Of a stretch of 61,270 bases of DNA, positions 1 through 7,259 are shown one piece after another (within the stretch, counting starts at the first letter, position 1; every line of letters begins with the position of its first letter). The notes beneath the pieces were generated by a model. The model was not told where the DNA came from and did no database searches. It saw only the letters and a list, made by a program, of their open reading frames with translations. This DNA comes from Acidobacteriota bacterium (GTDB taxonomy: Bacteria; Acidobacteriota; JAAYUB01): the NCBI GenBank assembly GCA_016935015.1, contig JAFGRT010000167.1, positions 1 to 61,270 of the forward strand. The letters run 5' to 3'. Position numbers and translations under genes: made by a program.

Positions 1-279
1 CAAAACGACATCGGAGGCCGCCAGCACATACTCGGACCCGTCTTCACGCCGGCATCTTGCGGTGAGACCGCGCCGTTCGTTACCTTCGTAGTCCACCGCG
101 ATCACTGAAACAGGTTCCTCGATGACGAAACCATCCACCGGCAGCTCGACGTCATCCTCAAAGGCCTGTCGAAAGGCCCAGAGCTGCTCGTCATCTCCGT
201 AAGCGTCGACAGTGATTCTCTCGATCGTCTTGTCCAGCGCGTCGAGTTGATTGGGTTCTTGAGAATTTCGTGGCTTCAA
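1..279 (-). CDS. Hypothetical protein resembling CcbP-type calcium-binding proteins, cut by window edge
   Basis: The C-terminus lies outside the window, so 93 codons are visible. The frame opens with TTG directly after the TAA of the upstream gene (TAA, AAA, TTG), in the same frame, so no upstream ATG is possible. The protein starts with a polar stretch, then has a VDAYGDDEQLWAF segment and a GNERRGLTARCRREDGSEY segment. From memory these resemble the small acidic cytoplasmic proteins annotated as calcium-binding CcbP. That family assignment is recollection and would need a profile search. It probably shares a transcript with the gene upstream. Confidence 0.55.
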   Translation of the reverse strand, partial: MKPRNSQEPNQLDALDKTIERITVDAYGDDEQLWAFRQAFEDDVELPVDGFVIEEPVSVIAVDYEGNERRGLTARCRREDGSEYVLAASDVVL

Positions 280-282
280 TTT

Positions 283-1437
283 TTATTCATTCTTCCAGAT
301 GCCAACTTTTATCAGTCGTTGAATCAGCGACTTACGCCGCAGATGGCGGGCCATAAAGGTTTTCAATTCCTCTTTAAAGCGCTCGGGGCTGCCAAGGAGG
401 GCATGGGCCTCCGAGATGTCAACCAGGGTACGGCAGGCTTCATCATACCCCCGTCCCGATCCGCGCTCGACGAGTTCTTGGGCCGACGCCCAGGCCTTGG
501 GAAAATCGCTGGACAAAGTCTTCAGATACGCCTTGCGTTTCTCGCGGCGTTCGATCTCCCGTTGCTTTCGGTCCCTTTTTTGTTTTTCCAGCCGGATTAG
601 ACGCGCCTTTTCAGCGTTCTGCCGCAGTTCGCCCACCGTGCGCCGGGATGCGGCGGTATCGCCCGTTTGAAGACCGCGCCGCCATGATGTGAACCGGTTT
701 TTGATGGACCGTTCGGCCTGCTGTCCCTTGCCCTCCAGCAATTGCTTCAAAATCGAATTGGTCTCATCCCGGGGCAGGGCATCGATCCACTTATCCATTT
801 CATATGGCGAAATTTCCGCCTTCGGAACTGAAGGGTTGCCCATGCCGGCACCGGCCAGCAGGTCCGGGTCCACCTCCAGAAATTCGGCCAGCGCCTGCTG
901 GGCCGCCGTCAGGTTTGCCAATCCGCTCACAGACAGCGGCTCCATCTCATCGTCATCCATCATTTTCCCGGCCACGGCCGCCAGCCAACCGATGTACAGG
1001 CTGCGCAGATCCCCGCGCAGCAATTCATCCCGCACCGGAACCAGCCCCGTCATCCAGCCTCGGCCGTCGTCCATGCCGAAACGGTCATAGTTATCCGACT
1101 CCTCCAGGCTCCAGGTAATGATCCAATGGGTCTTGGTGGGCTTGATATCCAACATGCCCGGCACGGTCATGGCCTTGGCCGTCTCTTCGGACAATGCCTC
1201 CAGGGGCAGCCGCACCATGAATACGGCGGTCATCCAATAAGCGATGTAGACATGGGCATCAAAATAGAGTTCCATCAATCTACGAGGACTACACTTTAAA
1301 TCGCCCCAGTGGTATACGTTGGTGAAACTGACCGGGGTGATATGAGCCCGGGTGGAAAGCCGCCGCAACGCCGCTGTTTCCTCGGTTGTAAGCGGGCGGT
1401 CGATGGCCAGGAATTCGTAGTATTGATACTCGCTCAA
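283..1437 (-). CDS. Conserved hypothetical protein (about 384 aa) with charged coiled-coil region
   Basis: I chose the TTG start at 1437 because AAGGAA sits just upstream and the protein then begins with SEYQYYEFLAIDRP, which I remember as the usual N-terminus of a conserved uncharacterised bacterial family. An ATG at 1545 would add 36 low-complexity residues. The N-terminal half is globular, with many Trp and Tyr. It is followed by an Ala/Leu-rich segment and, from about residue 265, a very basic and acidic Arg/Lys/Glu stretch likely to form a coiled coil. No enzyme motif is visible. The next gene begins two codons after its stop in the same frame. Function unknown. Confidence 0.7.
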   Translation of the reverse strand: MSEYQYYEFLAIDRPLTTEETAALRRLSTRAHITPVSFTNVYHWGDLKCSPRRLMELYFDAHVYIAYWMTAVFMVRLPLEALSEETAKAMTVPGMLDIKPTKTHWIITWSLEESDNYDRFGMDDGRGWMTGLVPVRDELLRGDLRSLYIGWLAAVAGKMMDDDEMEPLSVSGLANLTAAQQALAEFLEVDPDLLAGAGMGNPSVPKAEISPYEMDKWIDALPRDETNSILKQLLEGKGQQAERSIKNRFTSWRRGLQTGDTAASRRTVGELRQNAEKARLIRLEKQKRDRKQREIERREKRKAYLKTLSSDFPKAWASAQELVERGSGRGYDEACRTLVDISEAHALLGSPERFKEELKTFMARHLRRKSLIQRLIKVGIWKNE

Positions 1438-2242
1438 TGAAATGTTCCTTTTCGTGATCCGTGGATGACTTGACGATGGATCGCCGCCGGATACCGGCGC
1501 TGGAAAAACCAGACGACGCCCGTCCGATGATGAAACAGATACCATGGGAATTTCGCCGCTAAAACCATTTGTGGACTCGTCCCACCGCGTGCATCAGTCC
1601 TTCCCTGTTATACCAGGCATTCTCACCTCTTCAACAAAAAGTCGTCATTTTTCCGCCAACGAGGCGGTCTTCGCGGGCAACCCAGTTCGAGATATTCCGG
1701 GTCTTCACTTTGGGTGTCACCATGAGAGACACTCTCTTCCCTCGAGCCGTGTCCCGGAGGGAAGGACGGTCCGCTGACAACAAACGGTCTGGTTTCAATT
1801 TCGATCATGACCACGATCTGGTTATTCGAATCGGGGTCAAGATACCCATAGCAACTCGGATTGAAACGGCGGCGAGGGATGGACATCGTCAACTGCCGGT
1901 ATGGTGGGGACGAAAAGGTCAGTCGTCAGGCAAGGCCCGGCGAATAGAGGAATGGTATTGCTTCATTTATTAAGGTAATTGGCCTGGCGGAGCGCTCTGT
2001 CATGAACCGTGGGGTCAGGGGGAATGACGGATTGGATGTGCGGTCCGACTCCAACGGCGAGCATGGCGCATAAGGGATCGAAGATCGAAAGACCGGGTTG
2101 TGAAGAGGAGGAGGGCGGATCCGAGGTTGATTTCGATTGCGATAACGATCAGGATCGCGAGATGGATTGCTGTTCGAACGCTTTCGTCGATAAGCCCATG
2201 ACCTGATACCAGGGGAAAGGCGGCATTCATGCCGCCTGAAAG
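1438..2242. other. Region without a convincing gene; degenerate GAT-rich repeats
   Basis: About 800 bases hold only short or unconvincing frames. The most gene-like is a 30-codon minus-strand frame at 1631-1723 (MVTPKVKTRNISNW...) with a purine-rich stretch before its ATG, which could be a peptide or a fragment of a decayed gene. Two patches near 1790-1830 and 2125-2165 share a degenerate pattern of TTTCGAT/GATAACGAT triplets that would encode alternating Asp with Phe, His or Asn. No transposase, integrase or RNA gene is recognisable. It looks like decayed accessory DNA next to the tRNA-associated insertion. Confidence 0.5.
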
Positions 2243-2330
2243 TGGACTCCCTTGATGGGACTCGAATCCCGCCTGCGGCGGGACAGGCCTACAATCCTGC
2301 GCCGCGCGGGATTAACAGCCGATAGGAGGA
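2243..2330 (-). pseudogene. Degraded tRNA-Asn copy
   Basis: Read on the minus strand, this starts TCCTCC and carries ATCGGCTGTTAA, identical to the anticodon arm of the intact tRNA-Asn at 2626-2701. It then has a TTGTAGG match to the variable/T-stem junction, a T-loop match (ATTCGAGTCCC) and an acceptor-like end (GGGAGTCCA). The D arm is missing and extra GC-rich sequence splits the T arm, so it cannot fold as a tRNA. Its first 19 bases also form the last codons and stop of the GIY-YIG gene. Confidence 0.6.
2267..2283. repeat. GC-rich perfect hairpin inside the tRNA remnant
   Basis: TCCCGCC-TGC-GGCGGGA is a perfect 7-bp stem with a 3-nt loop. It sits in the T arm of the degraded tRNA-Asn copy, where an intact tRNA has no such insertion. 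It resembles short palindromic repeats dispersed in many genomes, but only one copy was noticed in this window. Confidence 0.5.
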
Positions 2331-2578
2331 ATATCATTTCGTTCCAGAAACCAGCGAATTCCCTGGCGTTTGATCTGCTTTTCGATGGCCAATGCGTCCG
2401 GGCGAGTATCAAGCCCTATCGACCAGACCAGAGTCCATGGCCCCTGAAATCGTTTGGTGGTTTTGGTGAAAGTATGTGCCGGATCGTTGTGCTGAAGGAC
2501 ACGGTTATCCAGATGGGCGGTCTGGCCGCAGTAATATCGTTCACAAGTTTGACTATACAGGATGTAAACCCAATACAT
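2312..2578 (-). CDS. GIY-YIG nuclease domain protein
   Basis: This 88-residue protein starts MYWVYILYS and has a variant GIY-YIG core: the first motif reads WVYIL and the second reads YYCGQT at about 15-20. NRVLQHN follows at 25-31 and GPWTLVWS at 46-53, and a conserved Glu sits in ALAIEKQIK at about 62-70. The length matches stand-alone UPF0213-type GIY-YIG proteins, probably DNA nucleases of unknown target. The gene lies just downstream of tRNA-Asn, separated by a terminator, and its final residues PPIGC and stop codon are encoded by tRNA-derived sequence. It may depend on read-through of that terminator or on a weak promoter I cannot see. Confidence 0.85.
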   Translation of the reverse strand: MYWVYILYSQTCERYYCGQTAHLDNRVLQHNDPAHTFTKTTKRFQGPWTLVWSIGLDTRPDALAIEKQIKRQGIRWFLERNDIPPIGC

Positions 2579-2590
2579 ACAGTGTCCATA

Positions 2591-2620
2591 ACAAAAAGGC
2601 CGTGCAACACACACGGCCTT
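2591..2620 (-). terminator. Rho-independent terminator of tRNA-Asn
   Basis: On the minus strand AAGGCCGTG and CACGGCCTT form a 9-bp stem with a 7-nt loop, followed by a T run. It lies 5 bases after the tRNA 3' end and 12 bases before the GIY-YIG start, so it should separate the two transcription units. Confidence 0.85.
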
Positions 2621-2625
2621 GAATA

Positions 2626-2701
2626 TGGCTCCCCCGGTAGGACTCGAACCTACAACCCATCGGTTAACAGCCGATTGCTCTACCGATTGAGCTACGGAGG
2701 A
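2626..2701 (-). tRNA. tRNA-Asn (anticodon GTT)
   Basis: The 76-nt cloverleaf is complete: acceptor TCCTCCG paired with CGGGGGA (one T-G pair), D arm GCTC/GAGC, anticodon arm ATCGG-CTGTTAA-CCGAT giving anticodon GTT, 5-nt variable loop, and T arm GTAGG-TTCGAGT-CCTAC. The discriminator is G and CCA is genomically encoded. A strong promoter and a terminator flank it, so it is a single-gene unit. Confidence 0.97.
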
Positions 2702-2735
2702 GCATGAATTATCAAAGACGTCAAAACGAGTCGAT

Positions 2736-2764
2736 ACTGTAGCAAATGGGCCACACCCTGTCAA
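2736..2764 (-). promoter_or_regulatory. Sigma-70 promoter of tRNA-Asn
   Basis: On the minus strand a perfect -35 TTGACA (2759-2764) is followed by a 17-bp spacer and TACAGT (2736-2741). The -10 ends 34 bases before the mature tRNA 5' end, leaving a short leader for RNase P. Confidence 0.85.
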
Positions 2765-2903
2765 GCAGGTTTTTACCGGTGCCGGACGATTTCACCCGGG
2801 ACTTCAGCGTCGGGTTTCCCCCTGCCGGCTGGGCCGAAACGGAAGAAGGGTGTGGATGGAGCAGCGGCACGATGAGGGGGCGAACGATCACCATCAGGCA
2901 GAA

Positions 2904-2918
2904 CCGGCGTTGCGCCGG
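2904..2918 (-). terminator. Possible weak terminator after the phospholipase-like gene
   Basis: CCGGCG-TTG-CGCCGG forms a perfect 6-bp stem 20 bases past the stop of the phospholipase-like gene, followed on the minus strand by only two T residues. It marks the end of the ypdA pair but may not terminate efficiently alone. Confidence 0.35.
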
Positions 2919-2938
2919 CGACAGAAACGGTGCGACGT

Positions 2939-3586
2939 CTACCATGTCAGCAGCCGGGTGAAGGCGTCCAGGTAGGGGCGGAGCTGCTCGTCGGAGAAAT
3001 CCTCCACACCGGGATACATAAAGGCGAAATCGCGGTACACCAGCCGCAAAAGAGCGTTCAGCCCCCGTTTCAAAGCCGGCCGGTGATAGAGGCGGCGCAG
3101 GTTGCGGGACATGGCGCGGACGGCGGTGGCGTATGATGGCGCCTCCGGGTGACCGGCCGCTGCCAGAATCGGCCTAAATCGGTCGGACAGGTCATCCAGC
3201 TCCGGGGTGCGGATATACTGCCACAGCTGCAGGTCCAGCAGGGACCGACCCAGGTGACGCCGGCAGAGGATATCGTCGAGGGTCACCTCGAGGTGGGTGT
3301 GTATCAGGCCGTCAGGCACGGCCCGGCGGATGTGGGGATGGAGGCGATCGTCCAGTTCCAGATGAGCCTGAAAGCCGTGGCGGAAGGCCGGCGGGAAATC
3401 GGCCAGCAGGGAGTCCCAACGGCCGGGTGCGATGCGGTGGATGGCCCGACCCGTTTCCGCTGCCGACCGGTTCAACAGGTAAAAATACGGGTCGGGACCC
3501 TGGGCGGCCACAAACAGGGTCGGATCCCACAGCGAAAAGGGAGTCCGCCGGCAGGCAAACAGGATGTGGCTAATGATAAAAGGCAT
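2939..3586 (-). CDS. Zinc-dependent phospholipase C-like family protein
   Basis: The 215-residue protein starts MPFIISHILFACRR, the N-terminal His region of the phospholipase C/S1-P1-like family, and continues with QGPDPYFY near residues 35-42. Further His residues follow (GFQAHLELDDRLHPHI, THLEVTLDD). The family hydrolyses phosphodiester bonds with a zinc centre, but many bacterial members of this short type are uncharacterised. The ATG lies one base after the stop of ypdA, so the two are translationally coupled. No signal peptide is seen, so it is predicted cytoplasmic. The substrate cannot be inferred. Confidence 0.65.
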   Translation of the reverse strand: MPFIISHILFACRRTPFSLWDPTLFVAAQGPDPYFYLLNRSAAETGRAIHRIAPGRWDSLLADFPPAFRHGFQAHLELDDRLHPHIRRAVPDGLIHTHLEVTLDDILCRRHLGRSLLDLQLWQYIRTPELDDLSDRFRPILAAAGHPEAPSYATAVRAMSRNLRRLYHRPALKRGLNALLRLVYRDFAFMYPGVEDFSDEQLRPYLDAFTRLLTW

Positions 3587-3587
3587 G

Positions 3588-4583
3588 TCAACCGGTCGAT
3601 CCCTCTTGGTGCGGAACCTGCCGCGCGGCAATGGTATCGAAAATCCGGTCGGCGTGATCCCGGGCATTCTCGATGAACCAACGGGATGTGTTCACGCCGC
3701 CGCAGACGACACCGGCCAGGAAGAGATCCCTCACATTGCTCTCCAGCGTATCCGGATCATGGACGGGCCGGCTGTCGGGCGGCGGGGTGATCTCGACCCC
3801 GATGCGACGCAGGAATTCGAAATCGGGCCGATAGCCGGTCATGGCAAACACGAAGTCGTTGGGCAGGGTGACCAGCCCCTCGGGCGTGGCGATGACCAGG
3901 CTATCGGGGTGGATTTCCCTGACGATGGAATTGAAGTACACCGTGATAGATCCCTCGCTGATCCGGTTCTCGATATCCGGCCGCAGCCAATACTTCACGG
4001 AGGCGCCCAGTTCGGACTCACGCACGATCATGGTCACACGCGCCCCGGCGCGGTAGGTCTCCAGGGCTACCTGCACAGCGGAGTTGGCGCCGCCGATGAC
4101 GGCCAGACTGCGGTAGACATAGGGATGGGGCTCGTCATAATAGTGTCGGACCTTGGGCAGCTCCTCGCCGGGTACGTTCAGCAGATTGGGTATGTCATAG
4201 AAACCGGTGCTGATGATGATCCGACGGGCGATGTAGTGACCCCGAGGTGTGTCTACCCTGAATCCCCTCCCTTTTTGGGGGTGAAGATCCGTCACCTGCT
4301 CGTAGGTTCGGACATTCAGACCCCAGGCCTGGACCACGCGGCGGTAGTATTCCAGCGCCTCGCGGCGGGTGGGGCGCTCGCCGTGGGATACAAAGGGGAT
4401 ATTGCCGATTTCCAGACGCTCCGATGTGGAAAAAAAAGTCATGTTGATGGGGAAGTGAAAAATGGAATTGACAATACAGCCCTTGTCGAAGATGAGATGC
4501 GTCAAACCCCGGCGCTCGGCTTCGATGCCACAGGTCAAGCCGATGGGTCCGGCCCCAACGATTATGATATCAACCTTGTCCAT
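3588..4583 (-). CDS. ypdA: YpdA-like bacillithiol-disulfide reductase family flavoprotein
   Basis: The 331-residue protein is a two-dinucleotide-binding-domain flavoprotein. GAGPIG at 10-15 binds FAD and GGANSAV at 164-170 belongs to the NADPH domain. The segment with IFHFPINMTFFST at 41-53 is typical of YpdA, and the CxxC redox pair of thioredoxin reductases is absent, as expected for YpdA. Characterised YpdA (Bdr) reduces oxidised bacillithiol using NADPH. Whether this organism makes bacillithiol is not shown here, since no bshA/B/C genes are in the window. It is co-transcribed with the phospholipase-like gene 1 base downstream. Confidence 0.85.
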   Translation of the reverse strand: MDKVDIIIVGAGPIGLTCGIEAERRGLTHLIFDKGCIVNSIFHFPINMTFFSTSERLEIGNIPFVSHGERPTRREALEYYRRVVQAWGLNVRTYEQVTDLHPQKGRGFRVDTPRGHYIARRIIISTGFYDIPNLLNVPGEELPKVRHYYDEPHPYVYRSLAVIGGANSAVQVALETYRAGARVTMIVRESELGASVKYWLRPDIENRISEGSITVYFNSIVREIHPDSLVIATPEGLVTLPNDFVFAMTGYRPDFEFLRRIGVEITPPPDSRPVHDPDTLESNVRDLFLAGVVCGGVNTSRWFIENARDHADRIFDTIAARQVPHQEGSTG

Positions 4584-4619
4584 GGTTTCCCATTATACTA
4601 CAGCTGTTCCTGAAACAAA

Positions 4620-4646
4620 GGCACCTTCCCGGCCGGGGAAGGTGCC
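4620..4646 (-). terminator. Rho-independent terminator
   Basis: GGCACCTTCCC and GGGAAGGTGCC form a perfect 11-bp stem around a 5-nt loop. On the minus strand it is followed by TTTGTTT, so it should end the transcript of the small membrane protein upstream and insulate ypdA. Confidence 0.85.
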
Positions 4647-4702
4647 CGTCAAACTCACAGGCCGAATCCCTTCAAGAGGGATCCTGGTGAATCGCGAAGG
4701 AA

Positions 4703-4981
4703 TCAGTAGCCGGAAGCGATCCGGTTGCCCACGACGACCGAGTAAATGACCATCAGAATGATGTAGAGGACGAGGGCGCCGGTCCAGGCCAACATGACGT
4801 TTTTGAGTTTCAGCTCGGTGGCTTTCATCCACCCCCAGATGAAGGCGTACAGAGAACAGATAATTCCGAGGATGCCGTGCAGGGCACCCTGCACCTTGAA
4901 CATTTGGATCAGGACCATGATCCAGCAGACCAGCATGGTCAAACCCAGCGCGATCATCAAGATAGTAAGGATAATCTCCAT
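4703..4981 (-). CDS. Small integral membrane protein (92 aa)
   Basis: Three hydrophobic segments (about residues 3-26, 34-51 and 62-85) with a short charged link containing KATELKLKN suggest a three-helix inner-membrane protein. I do not recognise a named family. A similar small protein often accompanies DUF2752 proteins, as it does here, 16 bases downstream on the same strand. An AGGAGG ribosome site precedes the ATG. Function unknown. Confidence 0.75.
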   Translation of the reverse strand: MEIILTILMIALGLTMLVCWIMVLIQMFKVQGALHGILGIICSLYAFIWGWMKATELKLKNVMLAWTGALVLYIILMVIYSVVVGNRIASGY

Positions 4982-4997
4982 TCGCAGAACCTCCTGT

Positions 4998-5498
4998 TCA
5001 GAATGTTAATAAAGGATTGTTTTCCACAATTTTCAGCATGTTTTCAGGCATTACGACCAACCGTAACAGCCAGTAGATGACCAGCGCCACCAGGATCACA
5101 GCCACGACACCGGTACGGGATTCCACCGCCGCCAACCAGGTCAGAAAACGACGCCGGAAACGCTCCCGTGGAACGGTTGCCAGAAAAATGACAATCAGTC
5201 CCGGAATGATAAACAGGACAAAAGCATGCATGTGAAGTGCCTGCTGCCATTCAAACCGCAACAACAGTTCACAGGCACGGGTCAGGCCGCAGCCGGGGCA
5301 AGGGAACCCGGTCAGGTTCATCAGCGGGCAGGGCAGGATGGAAATGCCGAACAGACCTGTCAGCATGTTGAGCGTACCCAGAACGAAGAGGGCCAGTCCA
5401 GTCGGACGTTTGGCCAAGGCGACGGCCAGGATGGGATGAAAACGCGCCGGGGAGGCAAAGTCTCTTATTTCAGACATTTCCTGAATGCTTGAATTCAT
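4998..5498 (-). CDS. DUF2752 membrane protein
   Basis: The 166-residue protein has the DUF2752 hallmark, CPCPGCGLTRA-like: here FPCPGCGLTRA with an upstream ILPCP, around residues 55-77. Hydrophobic segments lie at about 30-52, 92-112 and 130-152. The family is widespread but uncharacterised, and its conserved Cys motif suggests metal or thiol chemistry at the membrane. It forms a pair with the small membrane protein directly downstream, which ends at a strong terminator. Confidence 0.85.
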   Translation of the reverse strand: MNSSIQEMSEIRDFASPARFHPILAVALAKRPTGLALFVLGTLNMLTGLFGISILPCPLMNLTGFPCPGCGLTRACELLLRFEWQQALHMHAFVLFIIPGLIVIFLATVPRERFRRRFLTWLAAVESRTGVVAVILVALVIYWLLRLVVMPENMLKIVENNPLLTF

Positions 5499-5668
5499 GC
5501 GCGTCTCATGGGCAGAAGATGAACCATCGGTTGATCAGTCTATAGCATATCCTTTCCCAACAGTCAAACATTGAAGTTGGAGAATCATTGCGATTTTTTC
5601 AACCGATGCCAGAAGAAAGACTTTCTCGGTTATTATAATCGAAGATCCGTGAAGGTGTTCAAGGAAAA

Positions 5669-6376
5669 TCAGGGATTGGACGGCCGAATGTCCATTTCGC
5701 TGACCATGGCCCGCTCCGGTTGGGTAATCATAAAGAGGATACCGGCGGCGACATCTTCCGGCTGCAGTGATCTCTGGCGCTTCTCTTCGCCCGGTTCGGA
5801 TGCGAAAAAAAAGTCCGTGTCCACCGAACCAGGGCAGATGGTGAAGACGCGAATGCCGTGCCCGCGTTCTTCCAGCATGAGGCAGCGGCTGAAGGCCACC
5901 ACGGCGTGTTTGGTGGCGGCGTAACCACCGCCCCCGACAAATGTGTTCTTGCCGGCCAAGGAGGCAACGTTGACGACGACGGCCTCACCGCTGCGGCGCA
6001 GATGGGGCAGGGCCTCTCGGGTCATGAGGAAAAGACCGCGAACGTTGAGACCGAACATGCGGTCCCAGTCGTCGGTGGTCATGTCGATGATTTTATGAAA
6101 GCGGCCGATGCCGGCGTTGTTGACCAGGATGTCCAGCCGTCCGAACTCTGAAACGGTCCGTTCGACGCAATCCCGAATATCTTCCTCACGACTCATGTCG
6201 CCACTATAAACCAGCGCCTGCCTGCCCAGGCGGCGGATTTCGGCCGCCACCTCATCCAGGTCGCGGCGGGTGCGGGCACAGATGGCCAGATCACAGCCGG
6301 CTTCGGCCAACGCCAGAGCAGTGGCGCGGCCGATCCCGCGGCCGGCGCCGGTGACCAGAGCGACTTTTCTTTCCAT
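5669..6376 (-). CDS. Short-chain dehydrogenase/reductase
   Basis: The 235-residue protein has a classical SDR fold: TGAGRGIG at 9-16 for NAD(P) binding, NNAG near 87, a catalytic Ser in NVASLAG, and the YAATK catalytic motif. The ATG at 6376 is preceded by AAGGAGGAAATCC, a strong ribosome site, so the long upstream extension of the frame is not coding. Arg residues after the second strand suggest NADPH preference. The substrate cannot be predicted from sequence or neighbours. It appears to be a single-gene unit. Confidence 0.88.
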   Translation of the reverse strand: MERKVALVTGAGRGIGRATALALAEAGCDLAICARTRRDLDEVAAEIRRLGRQALVYSGDMSREEDIRDCVERTVSEFGRLDILVNNAGIGRFHKIIDMTTDDWDRMFGLNVRGLFLMTREALPHLRRSGEAVVVNVASLAGKNTFVGGGGYAATKHAVVAFSRCLMLEERGHGIRVFTICPGSVDTDFFFASEPGEEKRQRSLQPEDVAAGILFMITQPERAMVSEMDIRPSNP

Positions 6377-6553
6377 GGATTTCCTCCTTTTCACAGATAA
6401 AATTACTCCCGGGTTCGGTCCCGCTTGGACCAGGAGATCACGGTTACCGTAGTAGATTCCACCGTCTGATAAAAGGTTTCGAACGGTAAGGGACTGTTGA
6501 AGAACCACCGGCCATGGCGGGCGGCCGTTATCCAAGTGGAATGCCGGGTGACT

Positions 6554-6581
6554 CACCCTGTTTGACGGTACGGACAGGGTG
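6554..6581. repeat. Inverted repeat between zinc-ribbon and SDR genes
   Basis: CACCCTGT and ACAGGGTG form perfect 8-bp arms separated by 12 bases. It lies 86 bases past the zinc-ribbon stop and about 180 bases before the SDR start, with no T run. It could be a factor-independent stop, a repressor site or a chance palindrome. Confidence 0.4.
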
Positions 6582-6666
6582 TCGCCGACGTCCGATGATG
6601 AGGGCGACCGGGTGGTTGGAAAAGAAATCCGGCTGGATGTATCCAAATAGAAGGGAGAAGTTTTCC

Positions 6667-7071
6667 TCAGGCGGTCACGTTCAGAGCGGCGATGACCAAA
6701 GCGGCGAGAGCGCCCAGGACGGCCAGACAACCGCAACCGAAGCAGCCCTTTCCCCGGTTCATGGCGGCGCCGAACAGACTGCGGCCGGCCACGTCACCGA
6801 CGACGGGCAGGGCGGCGATGGCCACCCGGCCGGCGACGGAGCGCCAGCGGTCCATCTCCTCCTGATCCATTTTGTTCTTGAGGATCTGTTTCTGCACCGC
6901 CACCCGCTCCCGGTATTTCATTTCCTCCCGGGTCCGGACCACTTCCAGTTCCTCCTGGCCTGGCACGAAGCGGAGGCGGGAACTGCAATACTCGCATAAA
7001 GCTTCCACTTCGCCCACGGGCAGGTCCAGGGGTGCCGAGCAGTTGGGGCAATGAACGCTTTTCTTCTCCAT
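6667..7071 (-). CDS. Zinc-ribbon protein with C-terminal membrane helix
   Basis: The 134-residue protein begins with CPNC at 8-11 and CEYC at 26-29, spaced as a zinc ribbon. A charged helical stretch follows (about 40-80). A Gly/Ala-rich C-terminus containing GCFGCGC ends in one hydrophobic segment, suggesting tail anchoring. It is an uncharacterised protein type, and the ribbon could bind nucleic acid or protein partners. No operon partner is obvious: the neighbours lie 188 and 290 bases away. Confidence 0.72.
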   Translation of the reverse strand: MEKKSVHCPNCSAPLDLPVGEVEALCEYCSSRLRFVPGQEELEVVRTREEMKYRERVAVQKQILKNKMDQEEMDRWRSVAGRVAIAALPVVGDVAGRSLFGAAMNRGKGCFGCGCLAVLGALAALVIAALNVTA

Positions 7072-7259
7072 GGGGCCACGCCTTTCTAGGTGAACCGTGC
7101 CAAAAGATTCACGAGGTATTCTAGCGAATAATTGTTTTGTAAACTATGGAAGAATGACGATTGTTTTGGTCAGAAATGCAAAAATCCGGAATTTCCGTTC
7201 GTGACAAATCCATGGTGATCCGCGTCGCCCGCCAGCCGGCAGTTCTGGCAAAAAACCTT

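Noticed and set aside
1569-1973. Open frame of 134 codons on the plus strand in the gene-poor region
   Set aside because: No ribosome site, mixed composition and no recognisable motif; kept only as part of the region description.
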